In this document: positions 14,748 through 22,663 of the stretch, piece by piece | Layout of the letters: the number at the start of each line of letters is the position of its first letter | Position numbering within the stretch: position 1 is the first letter of the stretch | Assembly: GCA_035543875.1 (NCBI GenBank) | Contig: DATKIY010000178.1 | Span: 1 to 27,474, forward strand | DNA: 27,474 bases | From: DATKIY01 sp035543875 | GTDB lineage: Bacteria; Actinomycetota; Actinomycetes; JAHEKZ01 | Direction: 5' to 3' | Translations under genes and position numbers: made by a program | The notes under the pieces: generated by a model | Databases searched by the model: none | Seen by the model: the letters and a program-made list of their open reading frames with translations, nothing else | Told to the model about the DNA's origin: nothing

Positions 14748-15044
14748 TCAGACCTGAACGCCGAGGCGTCGTGCCGACCGTGCCCGCTGGCGAGCAGCTC
14801 GCAGCCGTCTCAGACGCTTAACCAGCATCGGGTCAAACGTCATGGCGTCGGCACGATCGATCAGCGCGTTGAGTACCTGGTAGTAGCGAGTCCCCGACAT
14901 GTCGAACAGGTCGCGGATCGCCTGTTCCTTTGCCCCTGCGTACTTCCACCACTGCCGCTCAAAGGCGAGGATTTGTTGCTCTCGCTCGCTGAGCCCAGAG
15001 CTGTCCGGGTTGGTCCCACTGGCGCTGACAGGGGCGGCGTCCAT
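14748..15044 (-). CDS. DUF3263 protein
   Basis: A 98-residue cytosolic protein whose core LSEREQQILAFERQWWKYAGAKEQAIRDLFDMSGTRYYQVLNALIDR is the DUF3263 signature. The shape suggests a small helix-turn-helix-like fold: SEREQQIL resembles sigma region 4, and MSGTRYYQVLNALID a recognition helix. It ends with a basic stretch RLRRLRAARQRARSARRLG suited to nucleic acid. The start is ATG at 15044, with AAGGAG upstream; the open frame to 15137 is leader. It probably heads a two-gene operon with the LytR_C gene. A regulatory role is inferred from the fold only. Confidence 0.88.
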   Translation of the reverse strand: MDAAPVSASGTNPDSSGLSEREQQILAFERQWWKYAGAKEQAIRDLFDMSGTRYYQVLNALIDRADAMTFDPMLVKRLRRLRAARQRARSARRLGVQV

Positions 15045-15199
15045 GTGAGGGACTCCTTTGGCTACGTGATCAGGTACCTGACGGTTAAGGCGGCCCGGGC
15101 TTCCCCTCCCGGGCCGCACAGCCATCGTATGACCCAAATCCCATCAGTGTCATTCACCCCGCCACTTTGGCCCTACCTGGCTCGCTAAGGTTCTCGATC

Positions 15200-15535
15200 A
15201 TGACCTGTTATGTCGTCCCGGCCGCCAGCCAACCACTGACAGCCGACCCGCTCGCGTCCGACCAGATCGTTTCTGGAAACCCCCAGGTCAGCGTCCACGA
15301 CATCCTTGAAACGAAGGATTTATCGGTCGGCATCTGGCAGCACACAGCGGGGGTTTCGACCGACGTGGAGGTAGACGAGATCTTCGTGGTCCTTTCTGGG
15401 CGTGCCACCATCGAGGTCGCGGGAGGGCCGACCCTGCTGGTGGGGCCAGGAGATGTCGGAGTGCTCGAAGCCGGCGCCGAAACCACCTGGACCGTCCACG
15501 AAGATCTCCGCAAGATCTACATCATTCGGGGCTAG
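15200..15535 (+). CDS. Cupin-domain protein (Cupin_3/DUF861 type)
   Basis: A 111-residue single cupin. The core SVGIWQHTAGVSTDVEVDEIFVVLSGRATIEVAGGPTLLVGPGDVGVL has the RmlC-like double-stranded beta fold, with the E-I-F-V-V-L-S-G-R segment usual for the Cupin_3/EutQ-like group. It ends TTWTVHEDLRKIYIIRG. ATG at 15200 has AAGG upstream. The FAD oxidase gene starts 29 bases after its stop on the same strand, so they are probably cotranscribed. Cupin_3 genes commonly sit beside DAO-type amine oxidases in amine or amino-acid degradation, but the substrate is not known. Confidence 0.8.
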   Translation: MTCYVVPAASQPLTADPLASDQIVSGNPQVSVHDILETKDLSVGIWQHTAGVSTDVEVDEIFVVLSGRATIEVAGGPTLLVGPGDVGVLEAGAETTWTVHEDLRKIYIIRG

Positions 15536-15564
15536 CGCCGCCCGTCAGCGATACCTTCCCTGGC

Positions 15565-16944
15565 ATGTACCGCGGACTTAGCCTGTGGCACGACCAGGTC
15601 GTGGCTGCCGGCGACGACCTTTCACCCCGTCCGTCATTACCAGGGCCGCGTGATGCTGACGTTGCCATCGTCGGTGCTGGTTACACCGGACTTTGGACGG
15701 CGCTGACGCTGCTTGAACGAGACCCGAGTCTGCGCGTGGTGCTGCTGGAGCGTGAAGTGTCCGGGTATGGCGCTTCCGGTCGAAACGGTGGCTGGGCCAC
15801 CGCCATCTTCCCAACACCTTGGCAACGCATCGCCAAGGAATCGTCCGCCGACGATGCGCGCCGACTTCAACGTGCACTGTGCGACACGGTCGACGAAATT
15901 GGGCGAGTTGCGCGCGACGAGTCCATCGACTGTGACTACCAAAAGGGCGGCTACCTGGCGGCCGCGCGGAACCTCGGCCAGCTGGCCCGTGCGCGTCGAG
16001 AGGTGGAACACGCTCGTAGCTGGGGGTTCGATGAGCAGTTCATTCGACTACTTGACGCGAACCAATTTGAAGAGCGGGCCTCGATGTCTCGAGTTTTCGG
16101 CGGAACGTTTACGCCGCACTGCGCTGCGATCCATCCCGCAAAGCTCGCCAGAGGTTTAGCTCTGGCCGTCGAGCGACGTGGCGGGGTCATCTACGAGAAG
16201 ACGGCTGTCGAGTCGATGGAGTCGGGTGTCGTGCATACAACGAATGGCGACGTCCGTGCTGACGTCATCGTGCGCGCCACCGAGGGATACACGGCACAAC
16301 TTCCAGATACGCGGCGAAGCCTGGTCCCGATGTACTCGCTTATGGTGGCTACGGAACCACTTTCAGACGCGCAGTGGAAAGGCATAGGTCTCGACGACCG
16401 CGCAACGTTCGGAGACAAGCGGCATCTGCGCATTTACGGACAGCGGACCGCCGACGGACGTATTGCATTTGGTGGTCGCGGCGCGCCCTATCACTACGGG
16501 TCCCACATTCAGCCGCGGTTTGATCGCGATCGCCGAGTGCACGAGATGCTTCGTGCGATCGTCCGCGATTTGTTCCCCTCCCTTCGAGACGTCGCGTTCA
16601 CCCATTCTTGGGGCGGCGCATTGGGAATTCCGCGCGACTGGTTCCCGCGAATCGGGTACGACGTCGCGACGGGGTCTGCCTGGGCTGGCGGATACGTCGG
16701 CGACGGGGTGACAACGTCCTGTCTTGCTGGCCGCACGCTCGGCGATCTCATTACCCGTACCGACTCGACCCTCGTTGACCTGCCGTGGGTAGGTCGGCGC
16801 TCTCGCGCGTGGGAGCCTGAGCCCTTGCGGTGGGCAGGCGTCAACGCAGTCACTGCGCTCATGGCCGCCGGCGACCGTTCAGAGGCTCGTACGGGGAAGC
16901 CGTCAAAGGCGGTTTCGGCTTTCTGGCGAACACTCGGATTCTGA
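15565..16944 (+). CDS. FAD-dependent oxidoreductase (DAO family, PuuB-like)
   Basis: A 459-residue flavoprotein. The N-terminal dinucleotide-binding motif is VAIVGAGYTGLWTALTLLE (GxGxxG at residues 37-42), ended by the ribose-binding Glu in VVLLERE. GYGASGRNGGW (67-77) is a landmark of the glycine oxidase/gamma-glutamylputrescine oxidase group. A substrate domain follows, with the second FAD contact in WAGGYVGDGVTTSCLAGRTLGDLI near the end. Such enzymes oxidise secondary or primary amines to imines with release of hydrogen peroxide. The substrate is unknown. Its last part overlaps unrelated upstream extensions of the antiporter frame, but the real antiporter start lies 23 bases after this stop. 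Confidence 0.88.
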   Translation: MYRGLSLWHDQVVAAGDDLSPRPSLPGPRDADVAIVGAGYTGLWTALTLLERDPSLRVVLLEREVSGYGASGRNGGWATAIFPTPWQRIAKESSADDARRLQRALCDTVDEIGRVARDESIDCDYQKGGYLAAARNLGQLARARREVEHARSWGFDEQFIRLLDANQFEERASMSRVFGGTFTPHCAAIHPAKLARGLALAVERRGGVIYEKTAVESMESGVVHTTNGDVRADVIVRATEGYTAQLPDTRRSLVPMYSLMVATEPLSDAQWKGIGLDDRATFGDKRHLRIYGQRTADGRIAFGGRGAPYHYGSHIQPRFDRDRRVHEMLRAIVRDLFPSLRDVAFTHSWGGALGIPRDWFPRIGYDVATGSAWAGGYVGDGVTTSCLAGRTLGDLITRTDSTLVDLPWVGRRSRAWEPEPLRWAGVNAVTALMAAGDRSEARTGKPSKAVSAFWRTLGF

Positions 16945-16967
16945 GTCGACGAACGAAAGGTAAGTGG

Positions 16968-18182
16968 GTGGACCTCGAGACTGAACTCACGTCGCTCTTT
17001 TTCGTGCTACTGCTCGCAGCAACCGCGCCGATCTTGGTCGGACTGATCCCAGTCCGAATTCCGCAAGTCGTCATCTTGCTCTTCGGCGGCGTCCTGATCG
17101 GCCCCGAAATGCTCGGACTCGCCGATGACTCAGCGCTCGATTTGTTCTCGCAGGTTGGACTCGGGTTTCTGTTCCTGTTGGCGGGCTACGAAATCGACCT
17201 CGAGCTCATCAAACAGCCAGTAATGAAACGGGCCGCCTCGGCCTGGCTGGTGTCAGTCGCCGTCTCCCTGGTGGTCACCGGCATTCTGGCGATGCTCGGC
17301 GTGGTTTCCGCGTTTGTACCCATTGCGATCGGACTCACCACGACCGCCCTCGGCACGATCCTGCCGATCGTCAAGGATGCGGGGCTTCTGGAGGGCCGAC
17401 TGGGCAAGCCGATCCTTGCCAATGGCGCATCTGGCGAGTTTCTGCCGATTCTGGCTATCGCGATCTTCCTGGGCACGTCCGGGGAGTTCGTCGCAATACT
17501 CACACTGGTCTTCTTCGGATTGATTGCGCTTGCAGTCGTGTACGTGCCGCGTCGGCTTGTACCGATGAACGTCTCGGACATCGTTGCCAGAGGCACGGAG
17601 TCGACCAGTCAAGCAACACTCCGCTGGGTTGCCGCTTTGCTCGTTGGCCTCCTGTTGGTGGCGAGCAGCTTGGGGTTAGACGTCATTCTGGGTGCGTTCA
17701 TCGCGGGAGTCGTCCTGCGGCTTTCGCAGCCGCGCGACATAGAGCTACTGGAACACAAGCTGGACGCCATCGGCTATGGGTTCTTTATACCTATCTTCTT
17801 CATCGTCTCCGGCATGGGCCTCGACGTCGATTCAATCGTCGAAAATCCCGGACGCCTAGTCCTTTTCTTTGTACTCCTCCTTGTCGTGCGCGGCGGTTCT
17901 GTCTACTTCATGCACTGGAACCTGCCACGCCAGGATCGGAGAACTTTGGCTTTCTTCGCAGCGACGGCGTTGCCACTGCTGGTTGCTTTGGCTGAGATCG
18001 GCATGGACTCGGGACACATGCAGCCCGCCAATGCAGCCGCACTGGTAGGCGCGGGAGCACTCTCGGTGCTGGTATTTCCACTCTTGGCGATGCGAGGACG
18101 TAGGACTTCAGACGCAGCAGGCCAAGGTTCTGCGACTGACGACGTAACCCCACCTCACGCAGGGACGGAGCGAACTGGCTAG
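16968..18182 (+). CDS. Cation:proton antiporter (CPA2/Kef-type)
   Basis: A 404-residue integral membrane protein with about twelve hydrophobic segments and no fused TrkA-N domain. Family landmarks are LIPVRIPQVVILLFGGVLIGPEMLGL near the N-terminus, LGLGFLFLLAGYEIDLELIK-type sequence (VGLGFLFLLAGYEIDLELI), the ATTALGTILPIV-like crossover region, and GANGASGEFLPILAIAIFLG. The equivalents of ion-binding Asp/Glu lie in GYEIDLE and ASGEF. It exchanges Na+ or K+ for H+ across the membrane. The start is GTG at 16968, with GAAAGG seven bases upstream; the longer frame to 16830 overlaps the oxidase gene and is rejected. It converges on the decarboxylase gene with stops overlapping in CTAG. Confidence 0.9.
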   Translation: MDLETELTSLFFVLLLAATAPILVGLIPVRIPQVVILLFGGVLIGPEMLGLADDSALDLFSQVGLGFLFLLAGYEIDLELIKQPVMKRAASAWLVSVAVSLVVTGILAMLGVVSAFVPIAIGLTTTALGTILPIVKDAGLLEGRLGKPILANGASGEFLPILAIAIFLGTSGEFVAILTLVFFGLIALAVVYVPRRLVPMNVSDIVARGTESTSQATLRWVAALLVGLLLVASSLGLDVILGAFIAGVVLRLSQPRDIELLEHKLDAIGYGFFIPIFFIVSGMGLDVDSIVENPGRLVLFFVLLLVVRGGSVYFMHWNLPRQDRRTLAFFAATALPLLVALAEIGMDSGHMQPANAAALVGAGALSVLVFPLLAMRGRRTSDAAGQGSATDDVTPPHAGTERTG

Positions 18183-19534
18183 CCCGCCATCGTGTCAAGA
18201 ATTAGGTGTACGTCAGCCACCGTGGTGCGAGGGTTGACGATCGCAAAGCGTGTCACTGTCTCGCCATTGTGTGTGGTGGGCAGAACGAACGCGAAATTAG
18301 CGGCCAGCAGTCGATCCGACCACTCGTAGTACTGCTTGCTCGTCCAACCAAGTCTTCGGAAGACGACAACGGACAGATTAGGTTCACGTACGAGCTCGAG
18401 GTAGCTCCGCGCGCGAACGCCTTCCGCCGCGGCCTGAGCGACCATGAGCGTCTGCTCGACAGCTTCTGAGTATGCGTTGGTTCCGTGTGTAGCGAGGGAG
18501 AACCAGAAGGGCAGCCCTCTGGCTCGCCGTGACAAATGGACGGCATAGTCGCTCGGATTCCACTCCGCGTCATTGTTGATGGCCTCGAGATAGCCGGCCG
18601 TCTGAGTGTGCGCGGCCTTTGCCAAACGCGGGTCGCGATAGATCAGCGCGCACGCGTCAAACGGTGCGAAGAACCACTTGTGCGGGTCGACAATGAGCGA
18701 GTCAACGTGCTCAATTCCTACAAAAAGGTCTCGTGCGCTGGGTGCGCACAGTGCAGCAAGGCCGTAAGCACCATCGACGTGCACCCACAGACTGCGTTCT
18801 CGTGCAACCGCCACAACGCCTGCGATGTCGTCGACTACTCCGTAGTTAGTCGTACCGCCGGTAGCGACGACAGCGAAGATGTTGTCGGCGTCGTGTTGAT
18901 CGAGCGCGGCATGCAACGCGTCGCCGGTCATGCGTCCGCTAGCGTCCACCGGAACCGGGACGATGTCGACATCCATGACCCTGGCCGCGTGCTGCATGGA
19001 GGAATGCGCTTCGCTGCTACACACGAAAGCCCAGCGCGCTGGTCGCTCACCTGATCGGTTGGTGGTTGCTGTGTGTCGGGCAGCCACCAAAGCTGACAAG
19101 TTGCCCAGGGTTCCTCCCTGTACGAAGACGCCACCGGCTTCGGGTGGTAGCCCAGCCAGATCAGCGACCCACCGCAGCGCTTGGTTCTCCGCATAGATGG
19201 CCCCAGCACCCTCAAGCCACGATCCGCCGTAGATCGACGAGGCGCCGACGACAAGGTCAAAGAGCGTGGACGCCTCGGTAGGGGCAGCGGGGATGAAGGA
19301 CAGGTAACGAGGGTTGTCGACCGAAAGCGTCGCCTTAGCCAAGACCTCCTGAAATACCCGCAGGGCCTCGTCACCGCCAAGGCCCTCGGGTGTGATGGTC
19401 TGGCCGGCATCCTTTGCGAGATCTGCTGGCGGGCGAGGACCGTCAAGTGGCACCGGGTCCAACCGGAGCCGGTTTCGGGCGTAGTCGATCACCTGCTGGG
19501 CGAGCCGCTCGGTGTCAGCGTCGTATTGATGCAC
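18179..19534 (-). CDS. Group II pyridoxal-phosphate-dependent decarboxylase
   Basis: A 451-residue PLP enzyme of the aromatic-L-amino-acid/glutamate/diaminobutyrate decarboxylase family. Landmarks are NPRYLSFIPAAPT, FVQGGTLGNLSAL, the PLP-stacking H177 in SSEAHSSM, VATGGTTNYGVVDD, D254 in WVHVDGAYG, and the Schiff-base lysine K286 in VDPHKWFF. The C-terminal part contains RGLPFWFSLATHGTNAYSEAVE. It converts an amino acid to its amine in the cytosol; the substrate is not determinable here. The start is GTG at 19534, with a weak GAG upstream. Divergent from the desaturase gene with a palindromic operator candidate between them; its stop overlaps that of the antiporter. Confidence 0.88.
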   Translation of the reverse strand: MHQYDADTERLAQQVIDYARNRLRLDPVPLDGPRPPADLAKDAGQTITPEGLGGDEALRVFQEVLAKATLSVDNPRYLSFIPAAPTEASTLFDLVVGASSIYGGSWLEGAGAIYAENQALRWVADLAGLPPEAGGVFVQGGTLGNLSALVAARHTATTNRSGERPARWAFVCSSEAHSSMQHAARVMDVDIVPVPVDASGRMTGDALHAALDQHDADNIFAVVATGGTTNYGVVDDIAGVVAVARERSLWVHVDGAYGLAALCAPSARDLFVGIEHVDSLIVDPHKWFFAPFDACALIYRDPRLAKAAHTQTAGYLEAINNDAEWNPSDYAVHLSRRARGLPFWFSLATHGTNAYSEAVEQTLMVAQAAAEGVRARSYLELVREPNLSVVVFRRLGWTSKQYYEWSDRLLAANFAFVLPTTHNGETVTRFAIVNPRTTVADVHLILDTMAG

Positions 19535-19616
19535 GCTCGCACTCTAATGACCCGGCACAGCGCGACCTTCCGGGCGAAGGCGACAGATACCCCTTTCCTG
19601 GGCTACCGTGGCTCAT

Positions 19617-19636
19617 AACCTACGGAACCGTAGGTT
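19617..19636. promoter_or_regulatory. Palindromic operator candidate upstream of desaturase
   Basis: AACCTACGG-AA-CCGTAGGTT is a perfect 9-bp inverted repeat with a two-base centre, ending 25 bases before the desaturase start. Size and form fit a TetR-family repressor site; the regulator is not in the window. It may serve the desaturase, the divergent decarboxylase or both. Confidence 0.65.
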
Positions 19637-19661
19637 CGCGCCCCGCACCCCAGGAGCCTTC

Positions 19662-20606
19662 GTGACCACGATCGCCGACGATCCTCAGGCCACCCGGCTG
19701 CTCGCCGAGCTCGAGCCGGTCGTCACCGCCGAACTCAACCGCCATATCGGCCAGGCCCGCGAGTGGTTCCCCCACGAGTACGTCCCGTGGAGCGAAGGTC
19801 GGACGTTCTCAGGGGTGCTCGGTGGCGAGGAGTGGAACCCGACCGACTTGCGGTTCACCGAGTCGGCCCGAGCAGCACTGATTGTGAACCTGCTCACCGA
19901 GGACAACTTGCCCAGCTACCACTTCGAGATCGCCAGCGAGTTCGGTCGCGAGGGCGCCTGGGGCGAGTGGGTGCACCGCTGGACCGCCGAAGAGGGACGA
20001 CACGGCCAAGCGATCCGTGACTACCTGACAGTCACTCGCTCAGTCGACCCGATCGAGCTGGAACGTCTCCGCATGACACACATGGGCGAGGGCTTTACGG
20101 CCATTCACCCGGGCGTGCTGGGTGGGTTGGCCTACGTGTCATTTCAAGAACTTGCGACACGAGTGTCACACCGGAATACGGGCAAAGCCACAGGAGACCC
20201 GATTGCGGAACAGCTCTTTGCCCGCATCGCACTGGACGAGAACCTGCACATGGTGTTCTACCGCAACATGATGGCTGCCGCGTTCGAAGTCACTCCCGAC
20301 GAGACCATGGCCGCCGTCCGCGATGTCGTTCTCGACTTCAAGATGCCTGGATATGGCATGCCAGACTTCCAGCGCAAGGCAGTTCAGATCGCCATCGACG
20401 GGATCTACGACTTGCGGCAGCATAAAGACGAAGTACTCATGCCCGTGCTGCGTCACTGGAAGGTGTTTGAGCTCACCACGCTCGGCCCCGAAGGCGAGAA
20501 GGCGCGCCAGCAGGTGGTTGAGTTCCTTGATGAGCTGGAAGCATCGGCAGTTCGTTTTGAGGAAAAGCGCGATGCGTTGAAAGCCCGCCTCGCCTCCCGC
20601 GCCTAA
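19662..20606 (+). CDS. Acyl-ACP desaturase (DesA-like di-iron enzyme)
   Basis: A 314-residue soluble fatty-acid desaturase of the plant stearoyl-ACP desaturase/mycobacterial DesA class. The two carboxylate-histidine motifs of the di-iron site are EEGRH (residues 110-114) and DENLH (192-196). The other ligand glutamates are in LLTEDNLP (E80) and FQELAT (E163). It introduces a double bond into acyl-ACP using O2 and reduced ferredoxin. The start is GTG at 19662, preceded by AGGAG five bases away; the open frame to 19608 crosses the palindromic operator and is rejected. It is monocistronic: a long palindrome begins six bases after the stop. Confidence 0.93.
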   Translation: MTTIADDPQATRLLAELEPVVTAELNRHIGQAREWFPHEYVPWSEGRTFSGVLGGEEWNPTDLRFTESARAALIVNLLTEDNLPSYHFEIASEFGREGAWGEWVHRWTAEEGRHGQAIRDYLTVTRSVDPIELERLRMTHMGEGFTAIHPGVLGGLAYVSFQELATRVSHRNTGKATGDPIAEQLFARIALDENLHMVFYRNMMAAAFEVTPDETMAAVRDVVLDFKMPGYGMPDFQRKAVQIAIDGIYDLRQHKDEVLMPVLRHWKVFELTTLGPEGEKARQQVVEFLDELEASAVRFEEKRDALKARLASRA

Positions 20607-20612
20607 CCGCGC

Positions 20613-20658
20613 AATGCGGAAGATCTGACCACCCATGGGTGGTCAGATCTTCCGCGTT
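20613..20658. repeat. Long palindromic repeat, copy 1 (probable terminator of desaturase)
   Basis: A 22-bp inverted repeat (20613-20634 with 20637-20658, one G-T pair) centred on CCCATGGG, six bases after the desaturase stop. It is nearly identical to copy 2 at 21692. The difference is a T-A pair in copy 1 where copy 2 has C-G (positions 26/45 of the local numbering 206xx), so pairing is preserved. No T tract follows. The convergent AbiEi-like gene stops inside it. Confidence 0.85.
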
Positions 20659-21632
20659 ACTGGACAGTTACGGCCGCAGGGGGTTGGTGAGCCCGACCAA
20701 CCTCTGGCCTGAAGAACTTCTGCCACTTGAATGGCCACTTCACATGCCGCCGCTGACACGTCTGCATGCCCGTAGCGAAGCGTCGCCTTGCCCTTCACGA
20801 CTCCGTCATTGTCGCGACGCATATCGCGAAAAGAGTCTTTACCCTCATGACCACGACGCCCGTCCAGCTCGATCGTCAAGGTGTACGCGTCGTAGTCGAT
20901 ATCCCGGCGCACGCGACCGCTAGCCGTCGTCGCGTTGACCTGCCGCCTCCCTTTCGGCAAACCGTGGGCACGCTCAACTCGATTGAGATAGGCGTGCTCG
21001 AGGAAGCTTTCGACCCCCAGTGCGACGTCAGCGCAGGCAGCTTTGATCAGCCACCGGTGACGCTGCCGCTTTCGCTTCCCTAGAGCATTGAGAATCTCCG
21101 TCGGCGAAGTTTGCTTGCTCCTACAGGCTTCAGCTATCCAAGCCACGGCTGTGGCTTCCGATCGAGTCTGACCACAGAGGTCGAGCACGGTGTCAGCAGC
21201 AGTCGTTACTGGGAAGCCTCGCCGGAACTCCGAGATCCTCGGCATGAGGCGACTTCGGTGAACCCGAACACCCACCGGTGATACCTCGCGGCGCGACTCG
21301 GGAATCATCACGTGGACTACTTGAGGCGCGTGGGCCGCGTCCAGAAATCCCTGCACTTCGGCTGCTGACTCGTGACAAAGTACGGCCCCTTCACCGCAGG
21401 CAAGGAGCGCAGCCCACCGTTTAGCGTCACGGTCGGGTGGTCCGGTGAAGGTAAAGAAGACGCCGTCGTAAGCGCGAACCCAGCGCCCGGCACGAAGCTG
21501 GCTCTCGATCAAACGGTTGTCGAAACCGTGATCCAGTAGCTGCTCTCGAGATACGACGCCGCTTTGGTTCACCGCAAACTGTGCGACCTCGAGGTGACGT
21601 AATGCCGACTCGGTGCTGATGAATGGGCTCAT
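20643..21632 (-). CDS. Orphan AbiEi-like / DUF559 endonuclease-fold protein
   Basis: A 329-residue protein with an N-terminal winged-helix part of the AbiEi antitoxin type (QFAVNQSGVVSREQLLDHGF, LRAGRWVRAYDGVFF, about 15-61) and a middle region WAALLACGEGAVLCHESAAEVQGF. The C-terminal DUF559/Vsr-like nuclease fold has E208 in GVESFLE, D244/D246 in RRDIDYD, E255 in TIELDGRRGHEGKDSFRDMRRD and a closing helix. Such genes are common in actinobacteria, usually without the AbiEii toxin, and no toxin gene is adjacent here. The function is unknown. The start is ATG at 21632 without a strong ribosome binding site. The gene is bracketed by two near-identical palindromes, and its last two codons and stop lie in the downstream one. 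Confidence 0.8.
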   Translation of the reverse strand: MSPFISTESALRHLEVAQFAVNQSGVVSREQLLDHGFDNRLIESQLRAGRWVRAYDGVFFTFTGPPDRDAKRWAALLACGEGAVLCHESAAEVQGFLDAAHAPQVVHVMIPESRREVSPVGVRVHRSRLMPRISEFRRGFPVTTAADTVLDLCGQTRSEATAVAWIAEACRSKQTSPTEILNALGKRKRQRHRWLIKAACADVALGVESFLEHAYLNRVERAHGLPKGRRQVNATTASGRVRRDIDYDAYTLTIELDGRRGHEGKDSFRDMRRDNDGVVKGKATLRYGHADVSAAACEVAIQVAEVLQARGWSGSPTPCGRNCPVTRKI

Positions 21633-21691
21633 GGGTCAACGGTGTCCAAACCTCAATGCCGGTGTCGCCGCCAACCTCCTTTCTGTGGATA

Positions 21692-21741
21692 GCAATGCGG
21701 AAGATCCGACCACCCATGGGTGGTCGGATCTTCCGCATTGC
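21692..21741. repeat. Long palindromic repeat, copy 2 (probable terminator of the DDAH-like gene)
   Basis: A perfect 24-bp inverted repeat (21692-21715 with 21718-21741) around CCCATGGG, seven bases after the stop of the minus-strand DDAH-like gene and about 60 bases upstream of the AbiEi-like gene. It matches copy 1 over nearly the whole length, with the CCGACC/GGTCGG version of the compensatory pair. Position just after a stop codon suggests a terminator role. Confidence 0.85.
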
Positions 21742-21748
21742 GAGGGGG

Positions 21749-22639
21749 TTAGGCGCGCCAGAGTGGTTGCGTCAAGCAGGTCGGGCCGCCATCGCCCTTT
21801 ACAGCTACCTCCGTGCCAGCGAACTCGTGCACCTTGACGCCAGCGCCCAAGAGTTTTGCCCGCACCTTGTCGTTTCCTGCGGCCAGCACCACCTCACCGG
21901 GAGCGATCGCGAGGATATTCGCCCCCTGCGTCAGCATCTCGTCCTCGTCGACGGTGATGTGACGGATCGCATGCGCCTCAAGCAGTTCCAACAGGGCAAC
22001 TGGGGCAAGTGGCTCGTAGACCACTGCAAGGTCGTGGTCGATCGGAGAAATCACACTCATCAAGTGCAGCACCGCATTCGGTCCCATGTAGTGGGGGAGA
22101 TCAACTGAAATCACCTCGACGCCGTATGGCGAGAGCAGCTCGCGGAACTGGCCGATTGCCGCAGCGTTGGTGCGGTACCCCCTGCCGACAACCAACGTGT
22201 GCGCGTTAAGCCACACCTTGTCTCCCCCATCACTAAATGCGGGCGCGCTAAGGGACCCCAACACAGGGACACCAAAGTGTTCAAAGTCTTCTCGCATTCG
22301 CTCGGGTTCCTCCGCGCGAACTGGCTTTCGCATGCGCAACAGGATGGCGCCAAACGGCGTCATCACCGCGGGGTCGTGGGTGTACACCGCGTCGACCAAG
22401 TTGTCGACAGCCGATCCAATCAACACCTGCGCACCAGCCGACCTAAGTAAGCCAACAAACTCCTCGTGTTGACTGACCAGCAGCTTTCGATCCGGCTCCC
22501 GCCACTGAGCCTGTCCTACAAAGTCACCAACGGTGGTCGGTGTGCGGACGAACACCTTACGCAGTGGCGAAACCATGTCAGTGGTTCCCCAGCCGTTTGT
22601 CGGGGGTGAACTCGTCACGCTGTTGCCTCGGTCATTCAT
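21749..22639 (-). CDS. Dimethylarginine dimethylaminohydrolase / arginine deiminase-family protein
   Basis: A 296-residue guanidine-modifying enzyme fold. Candidate catalytic residues are C288 in KGDGGPTCLTQPL, H192 in AVLHLMSVISP, and acidic D89 in YTHDPAVMT and D137-D140 in FSDGGDKVWLN. The first strand RKVFVRTPT and the repeat geometry fit dimethylargininase or N,N-dimethylarginine-type hydrolases, which release an amine and citrulline. The substrate could also be another guanidino compound. The start is taken at ATG 22639; GTG at 22618, with GAGG upstream, is an alternative. The gene lies 24 bases after the GH26-like gene on the same strand. Confidence 0.82.
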   Translation of the reverse strand: MNDRGNSVTSSPPTNGWGTTDMVSPLRKVFVRTPTTVGDFVGQAQWREPDRKLLVSQHEEFVGLLRSAGAQVLIGSAVDNLVDAVYTHDPAVMTPFGAILLRMRKPVRAEEPERMREDFEHFGVPVLGSLSAPAFSDGGDKVWLNAHTLVVGRGYRTNAAAIGQFRELLSPYGVEVISVDLPHYMGPNAVLHLMSVISPIDHDLAVVYEPLAPVALLELLEAHAIRHITVDEDEMLTQGANILAIAPGEVVLAAGNDKVRAKLLGAGVKVHEFAGTEVAVKGDGGPTCLTQPLWRA

Positions 22640-22663
22640 CGACCGTACCGGCGATGTCTACCC

